Positions 28,760-37,055 of a stretch of 64,000 nt of DNA are shown here, piece after piece. Within the stretch, counting starts at the first letter, position 1; the number at the start of each line of letters is the position of its first letter. The position numbers and the translations under genes were made by a program. Location: contig CAJXRF010000007.1 of NCBI GenBank assembly GCA_913058575.1, positions 1-64,000 on the forward strand, in the 5' to 3' direction. The notes under the pieces are model-generated. The model worked only from the letters and a program-made list of their open reading frames with translations. It was not told the origin of the DNA and did not search any database. This DNA comes from an uncultured Bermanella sp. (lineage in GTDB: Bacteria; Pseudomonadota; Gammaproteobacteria; Pseudomonadales; Oceanobacteraceae).

Positions 28760-31489
28760 CTATTTTTTATTGTCATGCAGCTTTATTAGGCGCTGCTTTT
28801 GCCATTCTTCTTTTGGGTTATTGAGCGGCAACACTATCTCTACTATGTCACCGTCTAAATGGCGTTTCACTTGAAAGCCTAACTTTCTAGCCAGCTTTAG
28901 CATGGGGCCGTTATCTGCCAGTACTGTCCCCATCATTTCTATAATGCCCTGATCGATGCAGTATTGAATCATTTTTGACATTAACCGGTAACCAAGCCCC
29001 ATGCCTTGGGCCTTATCACCTATAAGCACTGAGAATTCAGACTGAACTTGGTCGGCATCAGTCCAGGTGCGCACCACCCCAATGATTTCGCCCTCTTTGT
29101 TCTCAGCAACAAAAGCCATTTCTTGCTGGTAATCAATTTGCGCAAATTTAGCTAATTCCCTATGCCTAAAGTTCCTACGCGCTGTAAAAAATCGGTATCT
29201 CAGTGATTCTGCGCTTAAGGTTTCATGAAAGAACTTAAGGGCAGGCTCATCCTCTCCTCTTACAGGGCGTAGATTTAACACTTGCCCACCTTTAAATTCT
29301 TCTACTTCCTCTAGCTCAGCAGGATATGGGCGAATACATAATTGGTGTTCATCGCCTAAATCGGCAGCTACTCCCAGTACCATTGGGCCTTCTTCTGGGT
29401 GCAAGATTACATTTAATTCACAACCTTTCAGGTTGGGCATGTCGACGGCCATTTGCGACAAGCGAATAAGCATTTGTGACAGCTGCGCTACATCTCGGTC
29501 AAAATGACGACTGCGTTCGCTCATCACTCTAAATATGTGTGTCTTATTCATAAGGTGTCTGGCAAGCACATCATTTAATGGCGGGAACTCCACCACTCTA
29601 TCGGCCATGATGTTGGCTGTGGCACCACCGCCACCAAATAAAATAATGGGTCCAAAGGTCTCGTCACGGGTAATGCCCATACTAAACTGAATGGATATTT
29701 CGCCACTTCGCATAGGTTGAACACTAAACCCGTGAACCTTACTCTTAGCAAAGCGTTTGCGTACTTGGGCATCCAACTCTTTAGACGCCAACTGTAATTC
29801 AGCTTCATTTTGTAAATTCGTTACCACCCCTCGCCAACGGTTCCTAGGGTTATCCCCATAGGCAAATGGATGGCAGTAGTCTTGATGAATCACCTTGATG
29901 GCAGCGGGAAACTGAATGTCAGTCTCGGATGGTTTGAATTTTTCTGGTAAGAACTGAGTCCCAACGGTTTTAAAGCCATAGTGAGAAATAATTTGATAAA
30001 TTTCATTGGCTGTTAAATAGTCACGACCTTGCTTTAACGCCTTATTCACAATGCCTTTGCATTGCATGCGATCAACGGATGAATCATCCAGTAAAGAAGA
30101 TGGTGTTTCACGCAGTAACTCTTGATTACGCTGGTGATGCACCATGTGCATGAAAGCTTTTACAGCTCTGTCTGGCGTATCATAAGTAGGTATACCTGAC
30201 TCATCGAATAAGTGGCGGCTACGCTCAACGGTTTCCCCCCCCATCCAGCTGGTTAGCAAGTTCTTCTGATGAAAACGGCTATGGTTTGTCACGACACTGG
30301 CAACATCTTGGCTATCTACCACCCCGGTAGGTGAGAACAACACTAAAATAGCATCAACCCCTATGTCTTTCTCTATAATCCCCAACACCTGCTTATAAAT
30401 TACAGGGCCGGCTTCTGGGGTGATATCCACTGGGTTAGCTTGAGACCAGTAGTCGGGTAATACGGCAGATAAAGCCTTAATGGTTTCTGGTGATAATTGG
30501 GCCAGTTCACCCCCTTCGTGCATCAGTCGATCAACCGCCAAAATAGCCCCACCAATACCATTGGCGATAATGGCTAGGCGCTCACCTTTTAGGGGCTTCA
30601 TTCGCGTTAAAGACTCAACCGATTCAAACAACTCCTCGGTACTGTCTAAGCGTAAAACTCCCGCACGAAGCATAATGGCTTCGTAAATCATATCTCGGTG
30701 GCGTATGCCAGCGGGTACTGGCTCTACAGGGGTTTGGGAGGTTGGAAAACGACTGCTTTTAATGGCCAGCACTAGCTTGCCTCGAGAAGCATTTCGAACC
30801 GCCCTAACAAAAGATGGCGCATCTAAAATTTTCTCTAAATGCAACATAATGGCTTTCACTTGGCGCTGAGAAGATAGGTAATCAATGGTGTCAGACATGC
30901 TGACATCAGCGCCATTGCCGATGGTTAGGAAGTGAGAAAAGCCAATACCGCGTGCATGTGCCCAGTCCAATAAGGCACTGGCTAACGTACCAGACTGACC
31001 TAAGTAGGCTACCTTACCTGGCAAGGCGTTGATGTGGCTGTAGCTTGCGTTTAAATGTAAGTCAGGCACCAGCAGCCCTAGACAATCTGGCCCCATGATT
31101 CGCACATCATGTTCTCGAGCCATTTTTCGTAGTGGATGTTTTGACGGGCTATATTGTTCGGCACGTTTTCTGGATATGCCGCCAGTTAAAATCATGACAG
31201 CGCGAATACCGTGGCGCCCTAACTGTTTAATGATTTTTTCTATAGTTGGCGCTGGCGTGCAAATAATGGCCAAGCTAACATCTTTAGGCAGGCGTCCTAT
31301 CTTTGAAATACAAGGTACACCATGAACCGTTTTGTAGCGTCGAACGTTCACGGCATAAATACTGCCTTTGAACCCTGACGCTTTTAAGTTTTGAATAACC
31401 GCGCCGCCCATACTAGAAGTGCGCTCTGACGCACCAATAACAGCGATCTTTGACGGCTCAAAAAAATTCTCTAACCAGCGAGTGCCCAT
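28760..31489 (-). CDS. Protein lysine acetyltransferase Pat/PatZ-like (acyl-CoA synthetase fused to GNAT)
   Basis: 909 residues. Domain order: CoA-binding Rossmann (about 10-140, starting FFEPSKIAVIGASE), ligase-CoA domains (to about 460, with YLGQSGTLASALLDWA), an ATP-grasp-like region (about 490-700, ILFGGGGATANIMADR), and a C-terminal GNAT domain (about 745-890, IGDKAQGMGLGYRLMSKMI). This NDP-forming acyl-CoA synthetase plus GNAT fusion is the architecture of Pat/YfiQ, which acetylates metabolic enzymes such as acetyl-CoA synthetase. The N-terminal part is usually enzymatically inactive and regulatory. Divergent from a deacetylase-family gene 79 bp away. Confidence 0.9.
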   Translation of the reverse strand: MGTRWLENFFEPSKIAVIGASERTSSMGGAVIQNLKASGFKGSIYAVNVRRYKTVHGVPCISKIGRLPKDVSLAIICTPAPTIEKIIKQLGRHGIRAVMILTGGISRKRAEQYSPSKHPLRKMAREHDVRIMGPDCLGLLVPDLHLNASYSHINALPGKVAYLGQSGTLASALLDWAHARGIGFSHFLTIGNGADVSMSDTIDYLSSQRQVKAIMLHLEKILDAPSFVRAVRNASRGKLVLAIKSSRFPTSQTPVEPVPAGIRHRDMIYEAIMLRAGVLRLDSTEELFESVESLTRMKPLKGERLAIIANGIGGAILAVDRLMHEGGELAQLSPETIKALSAVLPDYWSQANPVDITPEAGPVIYKQVLGIIEKDIGVDAILVLFSPTGVVDSQDVASVVTNHSRFHQKNLLTSWMGGETVERSRHLFDESGIPTYDTPDRAVKAFMHMVHHQRNQELLRETPSSLLDDSSVDRMQCKGIVNKALKQGRDYLTANEIYQIISHYGFKTVGTQFLPEKFKPSETDIQFPAAIKVIHQDYCHPFAYGDNPRNRWRGVVTNLQNEAELQLASKELDAQVRKRFAKSKVHGFSVQPMRSGEISIQFSMGITRDETFGPIILFGGGGATANIMADRVVEFPPLNDVLARHLMNKTHIFRVMSERSRHFDRDVAQLSQMLIRLSQMAVDMPNLKGCELNVILHPEEGPMVLGVAADLGDEHQLCIRPYPAELEEVEEFKGGQVLNLRPVRGEDEPALKFFHETLSAESLRYRFFTARRNFRHRELAKFAQIDYQQEMAFVAENKEGEIIGVVRTWTDADQVQSEFSVLIGDKAQGMGLGYRLMSKMIQYCIDQGIIEMMGTVLADNGPMLKLARKLGFQVKRHLDGDIVEIVLPLNNPKEEWQKQRLIKLHDNKK

Positions 31490-31568
31490 AATTCCCTAAT
31501 AAAAAGGTGTTATCTATCAATCATTTGAGTTATATAGTTTTATTAACAAAGCCTCAAGCTATAACTAC

Positions 31569-32495
31569 ATGTCTTCTACTTTATTTATACACCATTCTCA
31601 ATTTGATCAGCACTCGGTGCCGCCTTCTCATCCAGAAAGCCCATTGAGGAACTTGGCGGTGGAGACAAAATTAAGACAAACCGGCTTGTGGCAAGACTTA
31701 TCGGTGCAAACTTGCGAGATGGTTCATCCTGATACATTTAAAAAAGTACACGCATCAGGGTACATTGATCAATTGTATCGAATCGCGCCGCCTAAAGGGA
31801 TGATTCTTGCGGATGCTGACACGCCTTTAATGTTTAATACACTAAAAGCCACCGAGGAAGCAGCGGGCTCTGGCATTCAAGCCGTCAAACAAGTCTTAAG
31901 TGGTGAGTTTAAAAATGCCTTTTGTGCCATACGCCCACCGGGGCATCATGCCGAGCCCAATAAAACGGTTGGCTTTTGTTTTGTGAATAATATCGCTGTG
32001 GCAGCCCAATATGCTTTAACTCATTCAAGCATCAATAAAGTCGTTATTTTTGACTTTGACGTACACCAGGCTAATGGCACCATAGAAATTTTTAAGAATC
32101 GCAATGATGTAATGGTCGTCAGTACTTTTCAGCACCCCTTCTATCCTTTTTCTCATGCTTTTTCACCGTCCGACAACATTATCAATATTCCTTTAGAAGC
32201 AGAAACGGCCAGTACGCAATTTAGACGCCTCATTGAGGGCAAAGTTACCCAGGCTATTTCTTCTTTTAAGCCTGATTTAATTTTAATTTCAGCTGGTTTT
32301 GATGCGCACACTGATGATCCAATGGGTGGATTGGATTTAATTGATGAGGATTTTTACTGGCTCACCAAACTCAGCATGAGTCTAGCCGACACCTATGCTA
32401 ATGGCCGCATCGTTTCAATGATGGAAGGCGGTTACAACCTGGAGGCGCTGGCACTCAGTGCGCACCAGCACATACAGGCGCTTGCCGGGCAATAG
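31569..32495 (+). CDS. Histone deacetylase family protein (class II-like, zinc-dependent)
   Basis: 308 residues of arginase/deacetylase fold. Active-site motifs are intact: RPPGHHAEP (catalytic His pair), FDFDVHQANGT (Asp and His zinc ligands), SAGFDAHTDDPMGG (second zinc Asp) and EGGYN. Bacterial members deacetylate acetyl-polyamines or acetyl-lysine. The close divergent pairing with a Pat-type lysine acetyltransferase suggests it may reverse that enzyme's modification, which is inference; acetylpolyamine amidohydrolase is the alternative. Confidence 0.88.
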   Translation: MSSTLFIHHSQFDQHSVPPSHPESPLRNLAVETKLRQTGLWQDLSVQTCEMVHPDTFKKVHASGYIDQLYRIAPPKGMILADADTPLMFNTLKATEEAAGSGIQAVKQVLSGEFKNAFCAIRPPGHHAEPNKTVGFCFVNNIAVAAQYALTHSSINKVVIFDFDVHQANGTIEIFKNRNDVMVVSTFQHPFYPFSHAFSPSDNIINIPLEAETASTQFRRLIEGKVTQAISSFKPDLILISAGFDAHTDDPMGGLDLIDEDFYWLTKLSMSLADTYANGRIVSMMEGGYNLEALALSAHQHIQALAGQ

Positions 32496-32514
32496 CTGTT
32501 TAAGTTACAAAAAG

Positions 32515-33444
32515 TTAGGCAGGGCTAAGCGCCAGTAAAGAATCAAGCATCTCGTTTATAGCAGCTGCTTGAACCTGATGATTAGAATCTAAATACGCTC
32601 CTCGAACAGTGTCGCCCTTGCTCCACCCACCCTGCTTCATTACCACTTCTATGGATTGCTTTTGTTCAAATAAAAGATTCACTAGGGTTTTTCTCATGCT
32701 ATGGGAAGATAGCTTGTCATCCTGAATACCTACTCGCTCAAATACTTGCTTAGCAATTCGATTAATACTAGTGGGTGTTAGCGTTTGCGTGAGCTCATCT
32801 TTCTTATTCACGGCTCGAAATAAGCTTCCTGATTTTAAGGGCAATACAGCTACATACTCTTTAATTACCCTTGCCAAGCAAAATGAGTTACCACTGAATG
32901 GAATTACCGAATAAACAGGCTTGCCTCCTTTGTGACGCGGAAGACTAATGGCAATATCTAATTCTTTTTTCTCAAGCCCCACCATCATCTTAAGAGTGAT
33001 GCTTGCAATCATTGAACGTCGATAACCGGTACTTATAAACATGGCAATAATTGCTTTATCTCTTTTTTCCTTAATGCTTTGCGAGCCAGACACAATGTAA
33101 TTCATAACCTTGATGGCTTCTTGAGCGTTTAATGGTCGCTTACTCAATGGAATACGCGTTTCTTTTGCGCGAATGCCAGAGAGTGTCTCTCTAACTCGTA
33201 TGGAATGTGTTGGGTCATTAAAATTATGCCAGGTGTGCCAATACCTTAAGGCCGCAACATGCACAGCTAAAGAAGATGCGGCCATGGGTAACTTTTTTGT
33301 GGCTTGAAAAATTAAATACTGCTCAACTTTTCCTGAAGTGGATGGTAATAACCCACCCCAAGCTTGGTATTGCCTGATAGCACTATTGTAAGTTTTTGCT
33401 TTGGCTGTTTGACCAAGGTTTTGTAAAAAAACATTCTCACTCAT
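32515..33444 (-). CDS. Tyrosine site-specific recombinase
   Basis: 309 residues with the XerC/D-like two-domain layout: an N-terminal SAM-like core-binding domain (about 5-95) and a catalytic domain. All expected catalytic positions can be found: Arg142 in STGYRRSMI, a beta-hairpin Lys in RHKGGK (172 or 175), His248 and Arg251 in SSHSMRKT, Trp274 in QGGWSKG, and nucleophile Tyr284 in GAYLD. It overlaps the upstream KfrA-like gene by 8 bp, so the two are made together. No transposase, excisionase or phage gene is nearby. The pair recalls the TnpS/TnpT resolution proteins of Tn4651-type transposons, which is inference. Confidence 0.88.
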   Translation of the reverse strand: MSENVFLQNLGQTAKAKTYNSAIRQYQAWGGLLPSTSGKVEQYLIFQATKKLPMAASSLAVHVAALRYWHTWHNFNDPTHSIRVRETLSGIRAKETRIPLSKRPLNAQEAIKVMNYIVSGSQSIKEKRDKAIIAMFISTGYRRSMIASITLKMMVGLEKKELDIAISLPRHKGGKPVYSVIPFSGNSFCLARVIKEYVAVLPLKSGSLFRAVNKKDELTQTLTPTSINRIAKQVFERVGIQDDKLSSHSMRKTLVNLLFEQKQSIEVVMKQGGWSKGDTVRGAYLDSNHQVQAAAINEMLDSLLALSPA

Positions 33445-34474
33445 CTTTGGTTACCAGCGTTTGATTCACTCTTTGTTCTTGCATTAATTTTATAAGGGCT
33501 TGGTGATTATCTTCCTGCACGGCAAGGCTATTCTTCAATGCCATTTGCACGTTATTTATTTCAATCTCTTTTTGGCGCTGACTTTTAAGTTCAGCCTCTA
33601 GTTGCTCTTTATGGACTAGGTTTTCATCAATTACTTTTAATTGCGCTTGAATAACGGCTTTTAGTGATTCTTGCTTTTCTTGCAATAGGGTTTGAGCTTG
33701 GGCATCAGCGTAGGATAGTTGTTTGTGCTGAATTAGTTTTAATTCTGACAACTCAGTTTGGTGAGCTTGAGACTGGCTGGCAATATCGGCCTCTAATTGG
33801 CTAATTCTTTGACCTGTATCCATTTTGTATTCACGAAACTGATACTTTAAAGCCTCGTACTTAGAAACAGTGGCTTCTTTTTCGTCTTTAAGCTCCCGCC
33901 CTTGTTCCAGCATATGGGTAATCTGATGGCGTGTTTGAATACGCTCCGACTCCATTTGGTTAAGCATTTCTTTATTGCTTAATTGTAATGTGGAGATTTG
34001 CTGCTGCTGCTGTTCTGATAACGTTCCAAGCTTGGCTAAGTTAATTTCATTATTTTTAATCTGCGAATTCTGAGCATCTAGCATCACCTTTTTATCCTCT
34101 AATTCTCCTTTTACGCAGCTAAGCTCCAACTTAATCGCTTTAAGCTCGCCTTCTAGTAATGAATTTTGGGTATCGGTTTTCTTAAGTGCATCTTGTGCAC
34201 CTTGAATCTTTAATTGGCTTTCCTCTTCAATACTGCCCTTAAGATTTAGATAAACTTGCTCCATGGCACGAACTACTTGGCCTGGTAGCCGGTTTGAACG
34301 ACCATTTTCATCAACTTGATACTCCTCTCTTAGGGCTTTCAAAGCCTTTGATATTGCATTTCTGTCACCCGTCACCAAGCTGGATACAGCGTTAACGGTT
34401 GGGCGCTTGCCTTGCTCGACCAGCTCGTTATAGGCCTTTCGGCAGGCTTTTTTTATCTGGTCTTGCTTGGTCAT
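33437..34474 (-). CDS. KfrA-like DNA-binding protein with long coiled coil
   Basis: 345 residues. Residues 1-60 resemble the KfrA N-terminal helix-turn-helix domain (YNELVEQGKRPTVNAVSSLV, AISKALKALREEY). From about 90 to 345 the sequence is almost continuous heptad-rich Gln/Glu/Lys coiled coil with no globular domain. KfrA proteins bind inverted repeats, often in their own promoter, and oligomerise through such tails; TnpT of Tn4651 is a coiled-coil partner of a tyrosine recombinase. The 8-bp overlap with the recombinase implies a joint function. A 32-bp palindrome lies 81 bp upstream. Confidence 0.8.
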   Translation of the reverse strand: MTKQDQIKKACRKAYNELVEQGKRPTVNAVSSLVTGDRNAISKALKALREEYQVDENGRSNRLPGQVVRAMEQVYLNLKGSIEEESQLKIQGAQDALKKTDTQNSLLEGELKAIKLELSCVKGELEDKKVMLDAQNSQIKNNEINLAKLGTLSEQQQQQISTLQLSNKEMLNQMESERIQTRHQITHMLEQGRELKDEKEATVSKYEALKYQFREYKMDTGQRISQLEADIASQSQAHQTELSELKLIQHKQLSYADAQAQTLLQEKQESLKAVIQAQLKVIDENLVHKEQLEAELKSQRQKEIEINNVQMALKNSLAVQEDNHQALIKLMQEQRVNQTLVTKDE

Positions 34475-34554
34475 TTAGGAGGCCTATAATAATAAAATAT
34501 GATAATGTTCTGTTCTGTTATTTTTAGCAACATTTTACATATTTATATATTTAA

Positions 34555-34586
34555 TTAGGTTCGATAATAACTATTATCGAACCTAA
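34555..34586. repeat. Perfect 15-2-15 palindrome upstream of the KfrA-recombinase operon
   Basis: TTAGGTTCGATAATA at 34555-34569, AC, then TATTATCGAACCTAA at 34572-34586, with no mismatch in 15 bp. It lies between the KfrA-like gene (81 bp away) and the CoA-transferase. It could be the core crossover site of the recombinase (about 12-bp arms around an 8-bp centre), an operator for the KfrA-like protein, or a transcription-ending hairpin; the short A+T-rich flanks allow all three. Uses are inferred; the symmetry is direct. Confidence 0.75.
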
Positions 34587-34847
34587 AAGAAGAAAAGCAC
34601 CACAATTAGCTGCAATACCCTTACTAGAGCACTTAGAGCCCATAACGGCATTCTGAGGGCTTTCTTTGGAACACTTAGCCCCTTAGTGGCTTATGACTTC
34701 AAATATCCGCTAATGCCATTTGCTCATTTAAGCCATCCATAGACTTATCTCAACACTCCTTTGTTTAAACACAGGTAACTTAGGCGGCCAACTTGCTCAT
34801 AGTCACTACCTAAAACAACCATTAAAAAGCACACACAAGGAAGTCAT
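34587..34847. other. Intergenic stretch before CoA-transferase
   Basis: No credible reading frame. It contains several near-repeats of CACTTAG (in CACTTAGAGCCC near 34628, CACTTAGCCCC near 34674, AACTTAGG near 34778) that might be accessory binding sites of the neighbouring recombinase system, but the matches are short. The CoA-transferase ribosome site AAGGAAG is at the right end. Confidence 0.35.
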
Positions 34848-36173
34848 ATGGATGCCAATCTAGAATATCAACGCAAGCTATATCAACCTGACAGCATGCA
34901 AGAAAAACTACTTACCTTGCTGCATGATCACCAAAATTTAATTTTAGCCATGAGCGTGGCTATGCCGCCAGGACTCATAAGCGTGGTAGCGAGTGCCATT
35001 AAAAAAAACCAACTCAACGATATAAATCTATATTACATGCACGGCACTCAGGCCCTACAAGAAACACTACTGACCCCTGAGCTTGTCAATAAGTTTAATC
35101 CTCGTGCAATTTTTATGAGCAGTCATGACCGGGCCGCCATTAAAAGCAACCAGCCCAATCATTGGCTGGAATTTGTACCGGCCACCTTTCATCAGGTGGG
35201 CAGGTTGTTAACTGAACACGTTGAGCCTCATTGCTTTATGACCACCGTTTCGCCCATGGATAAGCACGGTTATTTTAGTCTGGGAACCAATGCAGATTAT
35301 GGGGCCAGCGTTATTCGTAAAGCCAAGGGAGTGGTATTAGAAGTGAACCGGCACATGCCAAGAACGTTTGGCGAGTGCTCTATTCATATATCAGAAGTGG
35401 ATGCAATTATTGAAAATCATCAACCATTAATGGAGCTAGCATTCGCCCCACCCTGCAATACCGATTTGATAATTGCCAAACAAATAGCAGAACAAATAAA
35501 TAATGGCGACACATTGCAAATGGGTGTGGGTGGTGTACCCAGTGCGGTATTGGGGCTTCTGAATCAGCATCAGAATCTTGGTTTGCACAGCGAGCTATTC
35601 TCCCCTGGCATGGTGGATTTAATTCAGTCTGGCGTTATAAATGGGAAATTTAAAAGTTGGATGCAGCACAAACATGTTTTCACACTGGCCATTGGAGATA
35701 GAAAACTATATGAATTCATGGATGATAACCCCTCAATTGTAGGTTATCCGGCTTCATGGGTTAACAACCCTGATGTCATTCAAAAGAATAATAATATGGT
35801 GTCGGTGAACGCCGCTATAGAAGTGGATTTAAGTGGGCAAATTAACGCAGAGCAGCTAAATGGCCTTCCTTTCTCTGGTACCGGAGGGCAGCTTGATTTT
35901 GTACGAGGCGCGTATGCGTCTAAAAATGGACGCTCCTTTATCGCACTTCATTCTACGGCCAAGCAAGGCTCAATTAGTCGAATTGTTCCCAAGCTAACGG
36001 GTGGCACCGTTACCGATACTCGTATGGACACACAGTTTGTGGTTACCGAGTTTGGCTGCGTCAACCTAAAGGGGTTGTCTCTGCCCCAAAGGTCTAAAGC
36101 CCTTATTCAGCTAGCTCACCCTGACTTTAGAGAGACGCTAGAAGTGAACGCTAAAGCGCAAGGCTTAGGATAG
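34848..36173 (+). CDS. Acetyl-CoA hydrolase/transferase family protein (4-hydroxybutyrate CoA-transferase-like)
   Basis: 441 residues, typical of Cat-type class I CoA-transferases. The oxyanion GVGGVPSAV stretch occurs near 225-233 and the catalytic-glutamate segment LHSELFSPGMVDLI just after it; the C-terminal half has the FSGTGGQLDFVRGA and VTEFGCVNLKGLS family motifs. Members move CoA between acetyl-CoA and short carboxylic acids. The exact acceptor cannot be read. Strong AAGGAAG ribosome site. It stands alone, ending at the bidirectional terminator shared with tRNA-Ser copy 1. Confidence 0.87.
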   Translation: MDANLEYQRKLYQPDSMQEKLLTLLHDHQNLILAMSVAMPPGLISVVASAIKKNQLNDINLYYMHGTQALQETLLTPELVNKFNPRAIFMSSHDRAAIKSNQPNHWLEFVPATFHQVGRLLTEHVEPHCFMTTVSPMDKHGYFSLGTNADYGASVIRKAKGVVLEVNRHMPRTFGECSIHISEVDAIIENHQPLMELAFAPPCNTDLIIAKQIAEQINNGDTLQMGVGGVPSAVLGLLNQHQNLGLHSELFSPGMVDLIQSGVINGKFKSWMQHKHVFTLAIGDRKLYEFMDDNPSIVGYPASWVNNPDVIQKNNNMVSVNAAIEVDLSGQINAEQLNGLPFSGTGGQLDFVRGAYASKNGRSFIALHSTAKQGSISRIVPKLTGGTVTDTRMDTQFVVTEFGCVNLKGLSLPQRSKALIQLAHPDFRETLEVNAKAQGLG

Positions 36174-36211
36174 AGCCCGCCTCTTAAGTGGCCTTTAGCT
36201 TTCGGTGGGCG

Positions 36212-36246
36212 AAAAAAAACCAGAAATCTTTCGATTTCTGGTTTTT
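36212..36246. terminator. Bidirectional terminator after tRNA-Ser copy 1
   Basis: AAAAACCAGAAAT (36215-36227) pairs with ATTTCTGGTTTTT (36234-36246), flanked by A and T runs. It can end leftward tRNA-Ser and rightward CoA-transferase transcripts. Confidence 0.85.
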
Positions 36247-36254
36247 AGAATAAA

Positions 36255-36345
36255 TGGCGGAGAAGAAGAGATTCGAACTCTTGGAGGGGTATAAGCCCTC
36301 GCCGGTTTTCAAGACCGGTGCTTTCGGCCACTCAGCCACCTCTCC
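36255..36345 (-). tRNA. tRNA-Ser (anticodon TGA), copy 1
   Basis: Leftward strand begins GGAGAGG and ends with a matching acceptor arm, G discriminator and encoded CCA. Anticodon loop CTTGAAA gives TGA. Long variable arm as for serine. 91 nt. Identical to the copy at 37824-37914. Confidence 0.97.
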
Positions 36346-36358
36346 GCACAGGCCACGC

Positions 36359-36386
36359 ATAATACGGATTTTGATTTTTGAGTCAA
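36359..36386 (-). promoter_or_regulatory. Promoter of tRNA-Ser copy 1
   Basis: Leftward strand: -35 TTGACT (36381-36386), 16-bp spacer, -10 TATTAT (36359-36364), then GCGTGGCC, a G+C-rich discriminator typical of stable RNA genes. Confidence 0.75.
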
Positions 36387-36646
36387 GAAAAAAGCCAAAA
36401 AAACCCTTAGCCAGCGGCTTTTGGTCATCATATAACCAAGCCAGCATTAAATCTGGAACCCAAAGTCATCACGCTCTACTTAGGTGGTATTACTAGTTGA
36501 ATTTAAATGCCATGAGCATCTTATACCCAGCACTTTTATACGTGCAAATGACCGGAAAAGAATTAAATGGGTTTCGAATTACCGGTGTCAGTTGAGGGGG
36601 GACCTATGATTGATACTACCATTACAAAACCTACAAGGTGCCCAAT
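36387..36646. other. Gap downstream of the ClpS-like gene
   Basis: Between tRNA-Ser copy 1 and the ClpS-like gene. I see no gene, no clear terminator and no IS end. Short A+T-rich stretches only. Confidence 0.3.
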
Positions 36647-37036
36647 TTATATTTTTAAGATATTCGTTAAAATGAGGGTGTCGTGAGTTTCTGCCTGAGC
36701 ATTAATATAATCCTGCAAAGCCAAAAGAATGTCTTCGTCTGCTTTAGCCAAAAGCACAGCCCCCCTCTTATGCAATTGCATCATTAATCTTATGGAGTCT
36801 TCACAGCTAAAACCTATTTTAACAAAGAGCCTGACGATGAACTCTAATGGCATCACCCCATCATCTATAACTTCTAGAGCCCATGACTCATTTGAACTGG
36901 ATTTAATCGACAACCAAAGCCCCTCACTAAGCTCATCTAAATCGGCAATGCTTTTTTTGTTAAGCTGCACAAGCAATGCCCTGCTAGCGGCGTGATTTCT
37001 CTCCATGTATCTATTTAGCGATTTCAGAAAAAGCAT
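36647..37036 (-). CDS. ClpS-like domain protein (divergent Clp adaptor paralogue)
   Basis: 129 residues. Residues 52-127 align along most of the ClpS core of this same genome: DDGVMPLEF (58-66) against NDDYTPMDF, then LMMQLHKRG (84-92) against IMLAVHTQG, with one single-residue gap between. His89 matches the alpha-amine-binding His74 of ClpS; the Asn is Asp here, the first Asp is kept and the second is Gly. The N-terminal 50 residues are unlike ClpS. The C-terminal helix (ALQDYINAQAETHD) also aligns. It may deliver substrates to ClpA or compete with ClpS; both are inference. Start choice is tentative: no strong Shine-Dalgarno. It follows a small membrane protein gene by 19 bp and lies between duplicated tRNA-Ser genes. 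Confidence 0.7.
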   Translation of the reverse strand: MLFLKSLNRYMERNHAASRALLVQLNKKSIADLDELSEGLWLSIKSSSNESWALEVIDDGVMPLEFIVRLFVKIGFSCEDSIRLMMQLHKRGAVLLAKADEDILLALQDYINAQAETHDTLILTNILKI

Positions 37037-37055
37037 TCAATTAGACCCGATGACT

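Larger units (their letters stand above)
36211..36364. repeat. tRNA-Ser repeat unit, copy 1 (direct repeat)
   Basis: Covers terminator hairpin, complete tRNA-Ser(TGA) and its -10 region. It repeats almost base for base at 37779-37933; the tRNA is identical, and only the hairpin loop and the -10 differ. Beyond the -10 the two sequences part, keeping only the -35. Confidence 0.85.

Noticed and set aside
34498..34557. Short rightward frame of 19 codons after an AGGAGG-like sequence
   Set aside because: Very short, A+T-rich, inside the KfrA-like promoter, and the Shine-Dalgarno is too far from the ATG.
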